This document shows, in pieces, positions 28,767 to 37,338 of a stretch of DNA of 57,985 nucleotides. Source of the stretch: Paulinella micropora. Taxonomy: Eukaryota > Cercozoa > Imbricatea > Euglyphida. Every line of letters begins with the position of its first letter. Position 1 is the stretch's first letter. Below the pieces are notes generated by a model. The model had not been told where the DNA came from, did no database searches, and saw only the letters and a list, made by a program, of their open reading frames with translations. The translations under genes were made by a program, and so were the position numbers. Where the stretch lies: NCBI GenBank assembly GCA_009731375.1, contig BJOX01000060.1, positions 207,405 to 265,389 on the forward strand. Direction: 5' to 3'.

Positions 28767-31700
28767 ATGTCGCAATATAAATCATTACTTGGCCTTAATG
28801 AGTTGGCTGTTGATAGTCTAAACATACTTAACTTAGACTTAACCAACACAAACATAGTCGGTCTGAATACAGACAGAGTGCCAGAAGATGCTGACCCCAT
28901 AAATCTTTATTACACTGACGACCGATTTGATACACGACTGGCTACCAAAAGCACCGCGGACATTAAAGAAGGACTTAATTATTATTGGACTGATAACCGC
29001 TTTGACACACGGCTCGCTTTAAAATCAACAACTGACCTAAAAGAAGGACTTAATTATTATTGGACTGATAACCGCTTTGACACACGGCTCGCTTTAAAAT
29101 CAACTACGGATATCAAAGAAGGAAGCAGTTTATACTACACAGAGCAACGAGTAAGGGATAATGACGAAGTCAAAGCCTCAACTCAACACCGCTCTAATAC
29201 TTCCAATCCGCACCAAACCAGTTTATATAATTTGATAGACACAAACATATTTGCACAAGCAAGCGGACAATACTTAACTTACAACGATGTAGAAGGCAAA
29301 TGGAAGAATACAGCCCTTGGTTCAATTGATACACTTTCAGATGTAGTCATTACAGCACCAGTGGCGATGAATAGTTATCTAACATATAACTCAATAAACT
29401 GGGTAAATAAAACATTTCCGATAAATGTTGGTGAAACAGGCAATATTAGTATGGGAATGAAGAATATAACAGGAGTTAATTTACTAAATGACAAAGGTGT
29501 TGATGAATGGATATTTGAGCATAATGATAATAATAATAAGGTGAGAGCATCTGGAAGTATAGACACACATAGCGATGTGACAATATCAGGCTTTCCAGCA
29601 GATAATCAACTGATTATGTATAGCACGGGGCAATGGAGAAACACCACACCACCCTTTCTTAGATTAGACGGCACAGCCAGTATGACGGGGGCACTCAATA
29701 TGAATGGTTATGCTATTTCAGGGGCTTCTACATATAATGGAATTAATCTCACAAATCTCGCAGTTGATGGTTCAGTGGTCAAACTAACAGGAGACCAAAC
29801 CATAGCGGGTATTAAAACATTTAGCAGTATAATAAATGCTAGTGCGGGTATTGGTATGAAAAGCCAAAGCATAACAAATGTTAATTTGGTTGATGGTGTG
29901 GATGTTTCTACTCTTGACACTTCGGTGGTTAAACTAACAGGAGACCAAACCATAGCAGGGAATAAAAAATTTACATCAACTTTGGAAGTAAGTGGTTCAT
30001 CCAATCCTACTACTTTTGATGGTATTGGCATAGCCTTTGATACAAAAATAGGAATGATTGCCGCACAAAAAACAGCAACAGCGACTTGGTATCCGATACA
30101 AATAACGGGCTCGTATGTAGAGTTATATTCTGGTGATAATGTAATAGCGACCGCAACTGGCACTACACTATCTTTGAATAACAACAAAATAACAAACTTA
30201 GCCACACCATCAGCAACAACGGACGGAGCAAACAAAAGTTATGTGGATACATTAGACGGGCAAAATGTGAAACTAACAGGAAACCAAACCATAGCAGGAA
30301 TTAAGACATATAGCAGTGGTGTTGAAATAACGGCAAATTCAATCAATTCAGCAACAAAGGGCACATTCATCGTTTTCAATTCTACAAGTAATATCGGGTC
30401 AATTGCTAGTTTGGATATGAAAACTGCGAGATATTACAACTTTGAAATTTCTGCGAAAAAAATAAGTTTTATTATTGACGGGACGATTGTCGGTTGGGTA
30501 AATGCTTCGGGGCTAGATTGTAATAGTAGCAAAATAGCCAACCTTGGAACTCCGACATTAGCAACGGACGGAGCGACAAAAGGGTATGCGGACACATTGG
30601 ACGGGCAAAATGTAAAACTATCAACAGACCAAACCATAACAGGAAGCAAAACATTTAATGGGGCGAGCACTGTGATAAAATATCTAACTTTAACGAACAA
30701 TGCCGATTTTAATAATCAAACTATCACTAATGGAGGAAATATAACATATAATGGGGCGAGGATATTAAACCAAAATGGAGGAGATATATTCTTTTCACAG
30801 ACATCAGGAGATTATCAGTATTTCTTATTTACTCTAAATACCGCTACAAGTGGAACCGCGAACCAACGAGGTTATGTATTTACGAATGTAGCATCTGATG
30901 TAAAAGGGGCGGGACTTTATATTTCAAAACTTTTGGACAATAAAAGTGCTTCGTCTGACATTGTCCGTTTTAACAATGCTGGCGGTATGAGGTTTTATGG
31001 TGCTTTGGATATGAACTCAAACAGCATAACAAATGGCGGAACAATAACAGGAACAACAATTACTTCAACAGCGGGGATATCAACGACGACACTAACCGCA
31101 AGCGGATTATTAACAGCGACAGGAGGCTCTAGCATAGTCATACAAGGAAATACCAATGGAGGTAATACGAGAGGAATATTTTTGTGGGACACTGGCAACA
31201 CCAGTTATGGCATTTATATGGCTTCAAATGGGGGAGCCACAAATACCAGAAGTCTAGCGGGAGGGTCTGCGGTTGCAGGCAATGATTTCACTTCTTTTGC
31301 CGTTAGATTTAGGGTAAGTAATGCTTCAACCGACGGATTTATATGGGAGAACTCGTCCGAACAATTATTAATGTCATTGAACGGGGCAAACGGGACTTTA
31401 TGGACGAAAGGATTAATAACGGCTAGTGCGGGGATATCAACTACAACATTAACAACGAGCGACAAAATAACAACAGCATCAGGCAAACCGATAATCATAG
31501 GCAACTCAACGAAAGGAGTGGGAGCGTCAGGTGGTTTAGAAATATACGGGACGGCTTCAAATATCGCAGGGGCACACTTACAAGCAATAACAACGGCGGA
31601 TGCTTATCCAACATTTCAATTATTGAATTGGGCACACGACAATGTCAATTTAAGTTTTGATGCTTATTTTGACGGCACGAACTGGAAATCAAGCCACAGC

Positions 31701-32420
31701 GGTTCAAACTTTCTAATTCAAAAAGGTGGCAAACTCGCTTTTTATTATAATTCAGGAACGACGGTGGGAAACAATATATCTTACACTGAGGCGATGAACA
31801 TTAATACGTCGGGAGATTTAAGCATCACAACAGCATCCAGCGGATTTTTAACATTAAGAAAAAGACCAAGTCTTACCTACGACCCACAAATATATATGAA
31901 ATCAGGAGGATATTCAAATTATGGAGTGGTTTGTGCTTCAACTGGCATACTTCATGCTTGGACTACTTCAAACTCTACGGGTGAGCCGTCAGGCAGTTAT
32001 AATTATATTCCGCTTAATGGTGCTTGGACAAACTCATCGGACAGGAGATTAAAATCAGATATTAAAATATTAGACTGCGGGAATTGTTGTGAGAAACTAA
32101 TGAAAATAAATTGTTGTTCATATTATTTGAAATCAGACGAGAAGAAAGAAAAAAAGAACCACGGATTTATTGCGGATGAGGTAAAAAAGATTTTTCCAGA
32201 ATTTGTATCTGAAAGTGGAATGAAAGCAGAGGATGGAGAAGGCTACCTTGAAGGCATAACATATACAAGTTTTATACCGATATTAGTCAGTGCTTTTCAA
32301 CACATGGCGGAAAAGGTAGTTAATTTAGAAAAACAAAATAATAATCTCATGAATATACTACAAGACCAAGCAAATCAATTACCAGGAATCAGAGTGTCCT
32401 TTATTGATAATGTCAAATAA
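28767..32420 (+). CDS. Fibre-like virion protein with C-terminal S74 chaperone-type domain, copy A
   Basis: 1217 residues, intact. The N-terminal about 130 residues carry repeats of LYYTDxRFDTRL type, as in phage tail fibres. The middle has several copies of VKLTGDQTIAGIKTF and Gly/Ser/Thr-rich beta repeats. The C-terminus (about 1095-1217) has SDRRLKSDIK, NHGFIADEVKKIFPEFVSE and a terminal coiled coil, the signature of the S74 intramolecular chaperone that trimerises phage fibres and self-cleaves. Inferred role: receptor-binding fibre on the capsid. Two identical 75-bp units at 28966-29115 are an in-frame tandem duplication absent from copy B. ATTATATAATCA precedes the ATG. Confidence 0.88.
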   Translation: MSQYKSLLGLNELAVDSLNILNLDLTNTNIVGLNTDRVPEDADPINLYYTDDRFDTRLATKSTADIKEGLNYYWTDNRFDTRLALKSTTDLKEGLNYYWTDNRFDTRLALKSTTDIKEGSSLYYTEQRVRDNDEVKASTQHRSNTSNPHQTSLYNLIDTNIFAQASGQYLTYNDVEGKWKNTALGSIDTLSDVVITAPVAMNSYLTYNSINWVNKTFPINVGETGNISMGMKNITGVNLLNDKGVDEWIFEHNDNNNKVRASGSIDTHSDVTISGFPADNQLIMYSTGQWRNTTPPFLRLDGTASMTGALNMNGYAISGASTYNGINLTNLAVDGSVVKLTGDQTIAGIKTFSSIINASAGIGMKSQSITNVNLVDGVDVSTLDTSVVKLTGDQTIAGNKKFTSTLEVSGSSNPTTFDGIGIAFDTKIGMIAAQKTATATWYPIQITGSYVELYSGDNVIATATGTTLSLNNNKITNLATPSATTDGANKSYVDTLDGQNVKLTGNQTIAGIKTYSSGVEITANSINSATKGTFIVFNSTSNIGSIASLDMKTARYYNFEISAKKISFIIDGTIVGWVNASGLDCNSSKIANLGTPTLATDGATKGYADTLDGQNVKLSTDQTITGSKTFNGASTVIKYLTLTNNADFNNQTITNGGNITYNGARILNQNGGDIFFSQTSGDYQYFLFTLNTATSGTANQRGYVFTNVASDVKGAGLYISKLLDNKSASSDIVRFNNAGGMRFYGALDMNSNSITNGGTITGTTITSTAGISTTTLTASGLLTATGGSSIVIQGNTNGGNTRGIFLWDTGNTSYGIYMASNGGATNTRSLAGGSAVAGNDFTSFAVRFRVSNASTDGFIWENSSEQLLMSLNGANGTLWTKGLITASAGISTTTLTTSDKITTASGKPIIIGNSTKGVGASGGLEIYGTASNIAGAHLQAITTADAYPTFQLLNWAHDNVNLSFDAYFDGTNWKSSHSGSNFLIQKGGKLAFYYNSGTTVGNNISYTEAMNINTSGDLSITTASSGFLTLRKRPSLTYDPQIYMKSGGYSNYGVVCASTGILHAWTTSNSTGEPSGSYNYIPLNGAWTNSSDRRLKSDIKILDCGNCCEKLMKINCCSYYLKSDEKKEKKNHGFIADEVKKIFPEFVSESGMKAEDGEGYLEGITYTSFIPILVSAFQHMAEKVVNLEKQNNNLMNILQDQANQLPGIRVSFIDNVK
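28966..29115 (+). repeat. Two 75-bp tandem units inside the fibre gene
   Basis: Units starting at 28966 and 29041 are almost identical and encode 25 residues each (NYYWTDNRFDTRLALKSTTD). In-frame and apparently recent, because copy B lacks the duplication. Confidence 0.9.
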
Positions 32421-32760
32421 TACAACTAGACTTCACAGACCACCACCTATTATGGATATGGATGGCGAACTAACTCCAGAATTAAAGTCTCGTGTTCTTG
32501 AAGTAGAACTAAAGACTGAGGAAAAAAAAGTAGAGCACGAATTGGAAGATAACTGGAATTGTTGTTGTATAAAAAACAGACCAACCGACAGCCGACTTAT
32601 TAAATACTTATTTCAAATGGGTATCATTATCTCCATTACAACCCTTTGTATCGTAAGGCTATCTGAAAAGAACTTGCCTTGTGAGGTCGCTAATACTTAT
32701 ATCGGAATCCTAACACTATTGATTGGCATTTGCCTTCCATCACCTTCTTCAAAGAAATGA
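32410..32760 (+). CDS. Two-helix small membrane protein, copy A
   Basis: About 116 residues from the ATG at 32410, which lies inside the last codons of the fibre gene (overlap 11 bp). A cytosolic-looking charged head (GELTPELKSRVLEVELKTEE) and a CCC motif precede two hydrophobic segments: YLFQMGIIISITTLCIVRL and IGILTLLIGICLP. Copy B is about 85 percent identical in protein. The size and topology resemble a holin or inner virion membrane protein, but no family is recognised. The stop TGA is the first three bases of module U3. Confidence 0.75.
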   Translation: MSNNTTRLHRPPPIMDMDGELTPELKSRVLEVELKTEEKKVEHELEDNWNCCCIKNRPTDSRLIKYLFQMGIIISITTLCIVRLSEKNLPCEVANTYIGILTLLIGICLPSPSSKK

Positions 32761-32901
32761 TATTTATCAACTACACTTTCATTCGCTTCGCTCATTCTCG
32801 TTTGTTGATAAACATCGAAAACCGACAAAAAATTAAAATGGGAGACGATGTTTGAGAATAAGCGAGAGTGCGACAGCACGAAGTGAAATTCTCAAATATC
32901 A
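32758..32901. repeat. Double-hairpin module U3 (absent from the same site in copy B)
   Basis: TGATATTTATCAAC pairs with GTTGATAAACATCG, and CGATGTTTGAGAAT with ATTCTCAAATATCA. The first loop contains cattcgcttcgctcattc. It supplies the TGA stop of the membrane protein on one side, and the last codons and stop (GAT ATT TGA) of the Cys-rich gene on the other. In copy B the two genes overlap tail to tail with no module. Confidence 0.9.
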
Positions 32902-33158
32902 AAGCACTCGTATAAGTGTATTTTATACCATGAAGCATCACTACCTGAGCACATTAAAGGAATGACTTCATCAAAACTAACACACCAATCACTAAAAGGT
33001 TTATACACACATTTAAATTTGGTTTCTATTCCTTTTTGAATACACCACACACAACTTTCATTTTTTTTATCGCCGACCCGTGAGTAAAAGTCGCAGGCAG
33101 TCCGAGCAGAAATATTAATTAATAAAAAGTTTATTAGCACTAATATAGAGGACATCAT
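32892..33158 (-). CDS. Secreted Cys-rich small protein, copy A
   Basis: 88 residues. A hydrophobic leader (SSILVLINFLLINIS) is followed by a compact domain with seven cysteines (TACDFYSRV; SCVWCIQKG; KFKCVYKP; WCVSFDEV; LMCSGSDASWYK; LYEC). Copy B (46747-47043) conserves all of them. A disulfide-stabilised secreted or membrane-lumen protein is inferred. Its ATG overlaps the ATG of the divergent gene at 33157 within the palindrome CATG. Confidence 0.75.
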   Translation of the reverse strand: MMSSILVLINFLLINISARTACDFYSRVGDKKNESCVWCIQKGIETKFKCVYKPFSDWCVSFDEVIPLMCSGSDASWYKIHLYECFDI

Positions 33159-34008
33159 GGCTGACTATAAATATCAGCGGATTATTGTTCTGAGCAATGA
33201 TTTTGCTGGAGGAAGCAAAACATTTAATAAAAATATTCAAATGTCATTCACACCCACCAAAATGAATGTAAAATTTATCCACCAATATGAATGTAAATTT
33301 CTACTCGCCCGCAAGAAGAGCGGTAAGACGACAGCACTCTTTGAAATACTGAAACGGACTACAGACAGAAAAACCCGCATTGTCATTATTGCTTCAACGA
33401 TACACAAGGACTACATTTATAAAGCAATGGTAAAGCACTTTAAGAACAGAGGAAACCCGATGGCGATATATACCTTTCTTAAATCAGATGGTGTTAATGT
33501 CATTGATTATGAGTTAGACAAACTGAACAGACATGACGAGCAACACGAAGGAGAAGTAAAACAGGACAAAGAGGAAATAGAGAAACCACAATTTCTTTAT
33601 TTCGGAAAAGAAGAAAAAAAGAAAACTACAGAACAAAAAGAACGACCCAGCAAGTATATTTCTCCAGAGGTTGTTTTTGTTTTGAATGATTTAGGGAGTG
33701 AATTAAGAGACAAGTCCGTAAGTGATTTGTTAAAAAAGAACAGACACTATAAAAGTAAGGTTGTTATGTCTAGTCAGTATTTGAACGACCTACGGCCAGA
33801 AGCCATTAAGCAGTTAGATTATTTATTAATCTTTCCGGGGCAATCTCAGGACAAAATGGAACTCGTGTATAAACACTTAGACTTATCTTTTGACTTTGAT
33901 TACTTTCTTCAAAAGTATCACGAAGCAACAAAGGAGAGATTTAATTTTCTTTATGTTTCAAGTGTTGATGATGAGTTAAGAAAAAAATTTTCACAAAGAT
34001 TTAAATGA
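33157..34008 (+). CDS. Fusion of a small virion protein head to a packaging ATPase, copy A
   Basis: 283 residues. The first about 45 match the head of the separate 118-residue protein at 46748-46392 in copy B. From residue about 46 the sequence is the FtsK/HerA-A32-like ATPase, beginning just before Walker A (ARKKSGKTT). Compared with copy B, the rest of the first protein and about 34 N-terminal ATPase residues are lost. Walker B reads VVFVLNDLGS, whereas copy B has VVFVLDDLGS, so a metal-binding acidic residue is replaced by Asn. A repeated atgaatgtaaa(a)ttt at 33272-33301 marks the likely deletion junction. The ORF is open but probably not a working packaging motor. Confidence 0.85.
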   Translation: MADYKYQRIIVLSNDFAGGSKTFNKNIQMSFTPTKMNVKFIHQYECKFLLARKKSGKTTALFEILKRTTDRKTRIVIIASTIHKDYIYKAMVKHFKNRGNPMAIYTFLKSDGVNVIDYELDKLNRHDEQHEGEVKQDKEEIEKPQFLYFGKEEKKKTTEQKERPSKYISPEVVFVLNDLGSELRDKSVSDLLKKNRHYKSKVVMSSQYLNDLRPEAIKQLDYLLIFPGQSQDKMELVYKHLDLSFDFDYFLQKYHEATKERFNFLYVSSVDDELRKKFSQRFK

Positions 34009-34062
34009 ATAAAAAATTTAAAATTAATTATTTTTTCTGTATTATATATTTCACTATCTTTT

Positions 34063-34389
34063 ATGGTAGTTAAAACAACTCGTGTTGAAGTCATTCCAAC
34101 AATCGGCAAACGAACTATTAACTCAAGCACAAACATGGCTGGAGGCAAAAAGAAGACTGGTCGCAAGAAGAAGCAAGGAGGCAAGGGACAAGCAGGTGGT
34201 AAAATCAACTGGCAAAAAGTTGGGAAAACGGTCTTTGCCGTTGATAAATTTCTTCGCGGTAATAAGAAAATCTCAAGGACTGCGGGAGCATTAAGTAGCG
34301 TCGGGGTTCCTTATGGTAGAAGTGTTGGCGCTGTAGCATCAAGACTGGGGTATGGTAAGCAAAGCGGACGCGGCGCCTTGAAGTTTTAA
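34063..34389 (+). CDS. Small basic Gly/Lys-rich virion-type protein, copy A
   Basis: 108 residues; the part conserved with copy B begins at Met 34135 (AGGKKKTGRKKKQGGKG). A helix (INWQKVGKTVFAVDKFLRG) and a Gly-rich end (RLGYGKQSGRGALKF) follow. Composition is like a DNA-condensing core peptide such as adenovirus mu or VII, but that is analogy only. TTATATATTTCAC upstream supports the 34063 start. The stop is 1 bp before module U4. Confidence 0.65.
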   Translation: MVVKTTRVEVIPTIGKRTINSSTNMAGGKKKTGRKKKQGGKGQAGGKINWQKVGKTVFAVDKFLRGNKKISRTAGALSSVGVPYGRSVGAVASRLGYGKQSGRGALKF

Positions 34390-34390
34390 A

Positions 34391-34579
34391 GATATTTTGT
34401 TCTGACTTCGTCATCACACTATCGCGAAGCATCGATGACCATTATTTTTTCCTAAAATAAAAAAACCATGGTTTAGAATATAGATTCAACAAGTTGAATC
34501 CATAGTGAGAGTGCGATAGCACGACCATCTCGTAGAGTGATTACGCCCTTCGGGCAGTAAAACGCAATTCTAAACTATC
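34391..34579. repeat. Double-hairpin module U4, enlarged
   Basis: Begins GATATTTTGTTCTGAC. The second half runs from CATGGTTTAGAAT to ATTCTAAACTATC and nests further palindromes (gattcaacaagttgaatc, gtgcgatagcac, cgcccttcgggc). It contains GCGAAGC. It sits just upstream of the 34586 start. Copy B has different hairpins at this site, not this module. Confidence 0.75.
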
Positions 34580-34585
34580 TATAGA

Positions 34586-36865
34586 ATGGTCGCTAAGACT
34601 AAAAATGTGAAAAGGGCAAAAGTCCGTCCGCCGCGGNNNNNNNNNNNNNNNNNNNNNNNNNNNNNNNNNNNNNNNNNNNNNNNNNNNNNNNNNNNNNNNN
34701 NNNNNNNNNNNNNNNNNNNNNNNNNNNNNNNNNNNNNNNNNNNNNNNNNNNNNNNNNNNNNNNNNNNNNNNNNNNNNNNNNNNNNNNNNNNNNNNNNNNN
34801 NNNNNNNNNNNNNNNNNNNNNNNNNNNNNNNNNNNNNNNNNNNNNNNNNNNNNNNNNNNNNNNNNNNNNNNNNNNNNNNNNNNNNNNNNNNNNNNNNNNN
34901 NNNNNNNNNNNNNNNNNNNNNNNNNNNNNNNNNNNNNNNNNNNNNNNNNNNNNNNNNNNNNNNNNNNNNNNNNNNNNNNNNNNNNNNNNNNNNNNNNNNN
35001 NNNNNNNNNNNNNNNNNNNNNNNNNNNNNNNNNNNNNNNNNNNNNNNNNNNNNNNNNNNNNNNNNNNNNNNNNNNNNNNNNNNNNNNNNNNNNNNNNNNN
35101 NNNNNNNNNNNNNNNNNNNNNNNNNNNNNNNNNNNNNNNNNNNNNNNNNNNNNNNNNNNNNNNNNNNNNNNNNNNNNNNNNNNNNNNNNNNNNNNNNNNN
35201 NNNNNNNNNNNNNNNNNNNNNNNNNNNNNNNNNNNNNNNNNNNNNNNNNNNNNNNNNNNNNNNNNNNNNNNNNNNNNNNNNNNNNNNNNNNNNNNNNNNN
35301 NNNNNNNNNNNNNNNNNNNNNNNNNNNNNNNNNNNNNNNNNNNNNNNNNNNNNNNNNNNNNNNNNNNNNNNNNNNNNNNNNNNNNNNNNNNNNNNNNNNN
35401 NNNNNNNNNNNNNNNNNNNNNNNNNNNNNNNNNNNNNNNNNNNNNNNNNNNNNNNNNNNNNNNNNNNNNNNNNNNNNNNNNNNNNNNNNNNNNNNNNNNN
35501 NNNNNNNNNNNNNNNNNNNNNNNNNNNNNNNNNNNNNNNNNNNNNNNNNNNNNNNNNNNNNNNNNNNNNNNNNNNNNNNNNNNNNNNNNNNNNNNNNNNN
35601 ATGAGTCTCAAAGACTTACAAAAAGCCAGTCAAGATATTCAGATGGCTATAGCCACAGCAACGACTTTAGAAGAACAGAAAAAATTAGCAGAAGAATATA
35701 AAGAAAAACTTGAAAAGGAAAAAAAGAAAGCGGAAGAAAGTGGTAAGCATCTTGAAAATTTACAAATTAATCAATTTTTAATCTCTGCATTTTCAAAAAC
35801 TTATCACCCAAACATTACTATAAAAGAGTTAGCACAGGCTTTAAAAAGAGACTAGGTAGTGATGGACATAAAAAATTAAATTACAAAGACACGTCAAAGT
35901 GGATTATTGACATGATTAAAAGGTTTAATATTGATGTTGGAAATGAAAAGGAAAACGTAAAAAGAAAAGTAGCGGATTATGCTAGATATGAAGATTATAT
36001 GGGTATTAATGAGCAAAAAGGTAGTGGAGCGAAGACATTAGAAGAATTAATTGATAAGGTATTTTCAATAGCGAAAATAAAAAAATATTTAATCCGCAAA
36101 GATTGGAAACACACAATGAATAAAAAGGACTTTGTAAATACTCTAACGAACAAAATGACGATATACCCAAATGTTGATAAACAAGTTTCAAATGATTTGA
36201 ATATTGACGAGGGAATGCCCCAACCGCTACCCCCGCCATTAGAGACACAACCACAGCAACCAGAGCCACAACCACAGCAACCAGAGCCAGAGCCACAACC
36301 ACAGCAACCTGAGCCAGACAAAACACAGCCAGAGCCACCGCCAGACGAACAACAGGGTGAGGGGCGGGGACTAATGACTTATGAAATAGACAACATAATG
36401 AAAAAATATGGATGGTATCTTGGAGCGATAGCAAGTGATGAAATCTACAAGTTGAAGCCCGGAAGCAGAAAGCGATACGGATTTATTATGAATTTGGACA
36501 ATCACAAACAAGCGGGGTCTCATTGGATTGCTATATGGGTAAGTCTGGATAAAGACAGGAGTGTTGAAGTGTATGACCCTTTGACTGAATATCAACCGAC
36601 TGAAGACTTTCAACAACAAATGAAACGGCTAATTGACCGGAGTAATCCTGATAGTTATTTGTTAATGAAAGTTAATCAAGTTAAACAACAGAGTGATACG
36701 AGTGATACTTGCGGATGGCACTCAATGCGGTTTCTTTTAGAGCGAGCAAAAGGCGTAAGGTTTAAATTCGCCAGTGGCTACACAGATTTGAAAGAAGGCG
36801 AAGCAAAAAAATTAAAAGCACAGAATGGATATGGTGATGGTGAGGGATTTAATACATTCATCTAA
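34586..36865 (+). pseudogene. Large coiled-coil/Pro-rich protein with C-terminal Ulp1/adenain-like protease, copy A
   Basis: The head (VAKTKNVKRAKVRPPR) matches copy B. A 964-N gap follows, then 35601-35855, then a frame change, then 35912-36865. The break is at an A5 run near 35838 where copy B has A6, a one-base deletion. The C-terminal domain shows the cysteine protease triad: AGSHWIAIW (His, near 36525), VEVYDPL (Asp, near 36574) and DTCGWHSMRF (Cys, near 36711). This is the fold of adenovirus protease and Ulp1, used in Polintons for capsid maturation. A Pro/Gln repeat (PEPQPQQPEP) joins the coiled coil to the protease. The unusually long N-terminal region suggests a precursor or scaffold-protease. 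Confidence 0.8.
34637..35600. other. Assembly gap in scaffold-protease gene
   Basis: 964 N. By comparison with copy B, about 720 bp of coding sequence would be expected, so the gap length is probably only an estimate. Confidence 0.9.
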
Positions 36866-36881
36866 AAAAATATTATTTGTT

Positions 36882-36892
36882 ATATACAATGG
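36882..36892 (+). promoter_or_regulatory. ATATACAATGG start motif, penton copy A
   Basis: ATATACAATGG overlaps the ATG. The same 11 bases occur at the penton, ATPase and scaffold-protease starts of copy B. Confidence 0.65.
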
Positions 36893-37338
36893 AATATAAA
36901 GGAGGTCGTGCGACGGGTATTTACTATATCAACAGCAAAAACCGAATAACGGGAACAGACAGAGACTTTACACACGAAATCAATATGAAGGGGCTAGACA
37001 ATCCCACACATTGTAAAATTCTTCATATTTATGTGCCGAAGTCGTATTACTCTGTGGCAAGTCCTTACAATACTTTTACATTATCCGAAGAAGGATATGA
37101 GGCTTTAATTACAATACCTGAGGGCAGCTACACAATGAACAACTTAAAAAATAAACTATCTGAGATATTGACGGCAGAAAGTCCAAATGATTATACTTAT
37201 GTAGTCTCAAGCAACAATACAAACACAGAAGCGGAGGATGGTAAATTAACATTCAGTGTTTCAAATAACGGAGGTATTCAACCGCGGTTTATATTTGATG
37301 CTGATACCCGTATAAAGAAACCTTATACAAACTATTGA
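36889..37338 (+). pseudogene. Penton (minor capsid) protein, copy A, truncated
   Basis: The first about 142 residues are about 85 percent identical to the 270-residue copy B protein. They contain the Polinton penton hallmark PKSYYSVASPYNTFTLSE followed by ITIPEGSYTMNNLKNKLSE. Similarity stops abruptly after FDADTRI near 37315, and seven unrelated residues lead to a stop. Known role: single jelly-roll vertex protein of the capsid. The remaining half is missing because polymerase sequence of copy B is joined here. Confidence 0.85.

Larger units (their letters stand above)
21075..37316 (+). mobile_element. Polinton/Maverick-like element, copy A (3' truncated)
   Basis: An AT-rich block carrying polymerase, integrase, fibre, packaging ATPase, protease and penton genes. 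Polymerase plus retroviral-type integrase plus ATPase, protease and jelly-roll capsid genes define Polintons/polinton-like viruses. The left boundary is set only by the change in composition after (GTAG)n. The right end is a break inside the penton gene near 37315. The first 350 bp are non-coding and AT-rich. I found no terminal inverted repeat. Confidence 0.85.
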
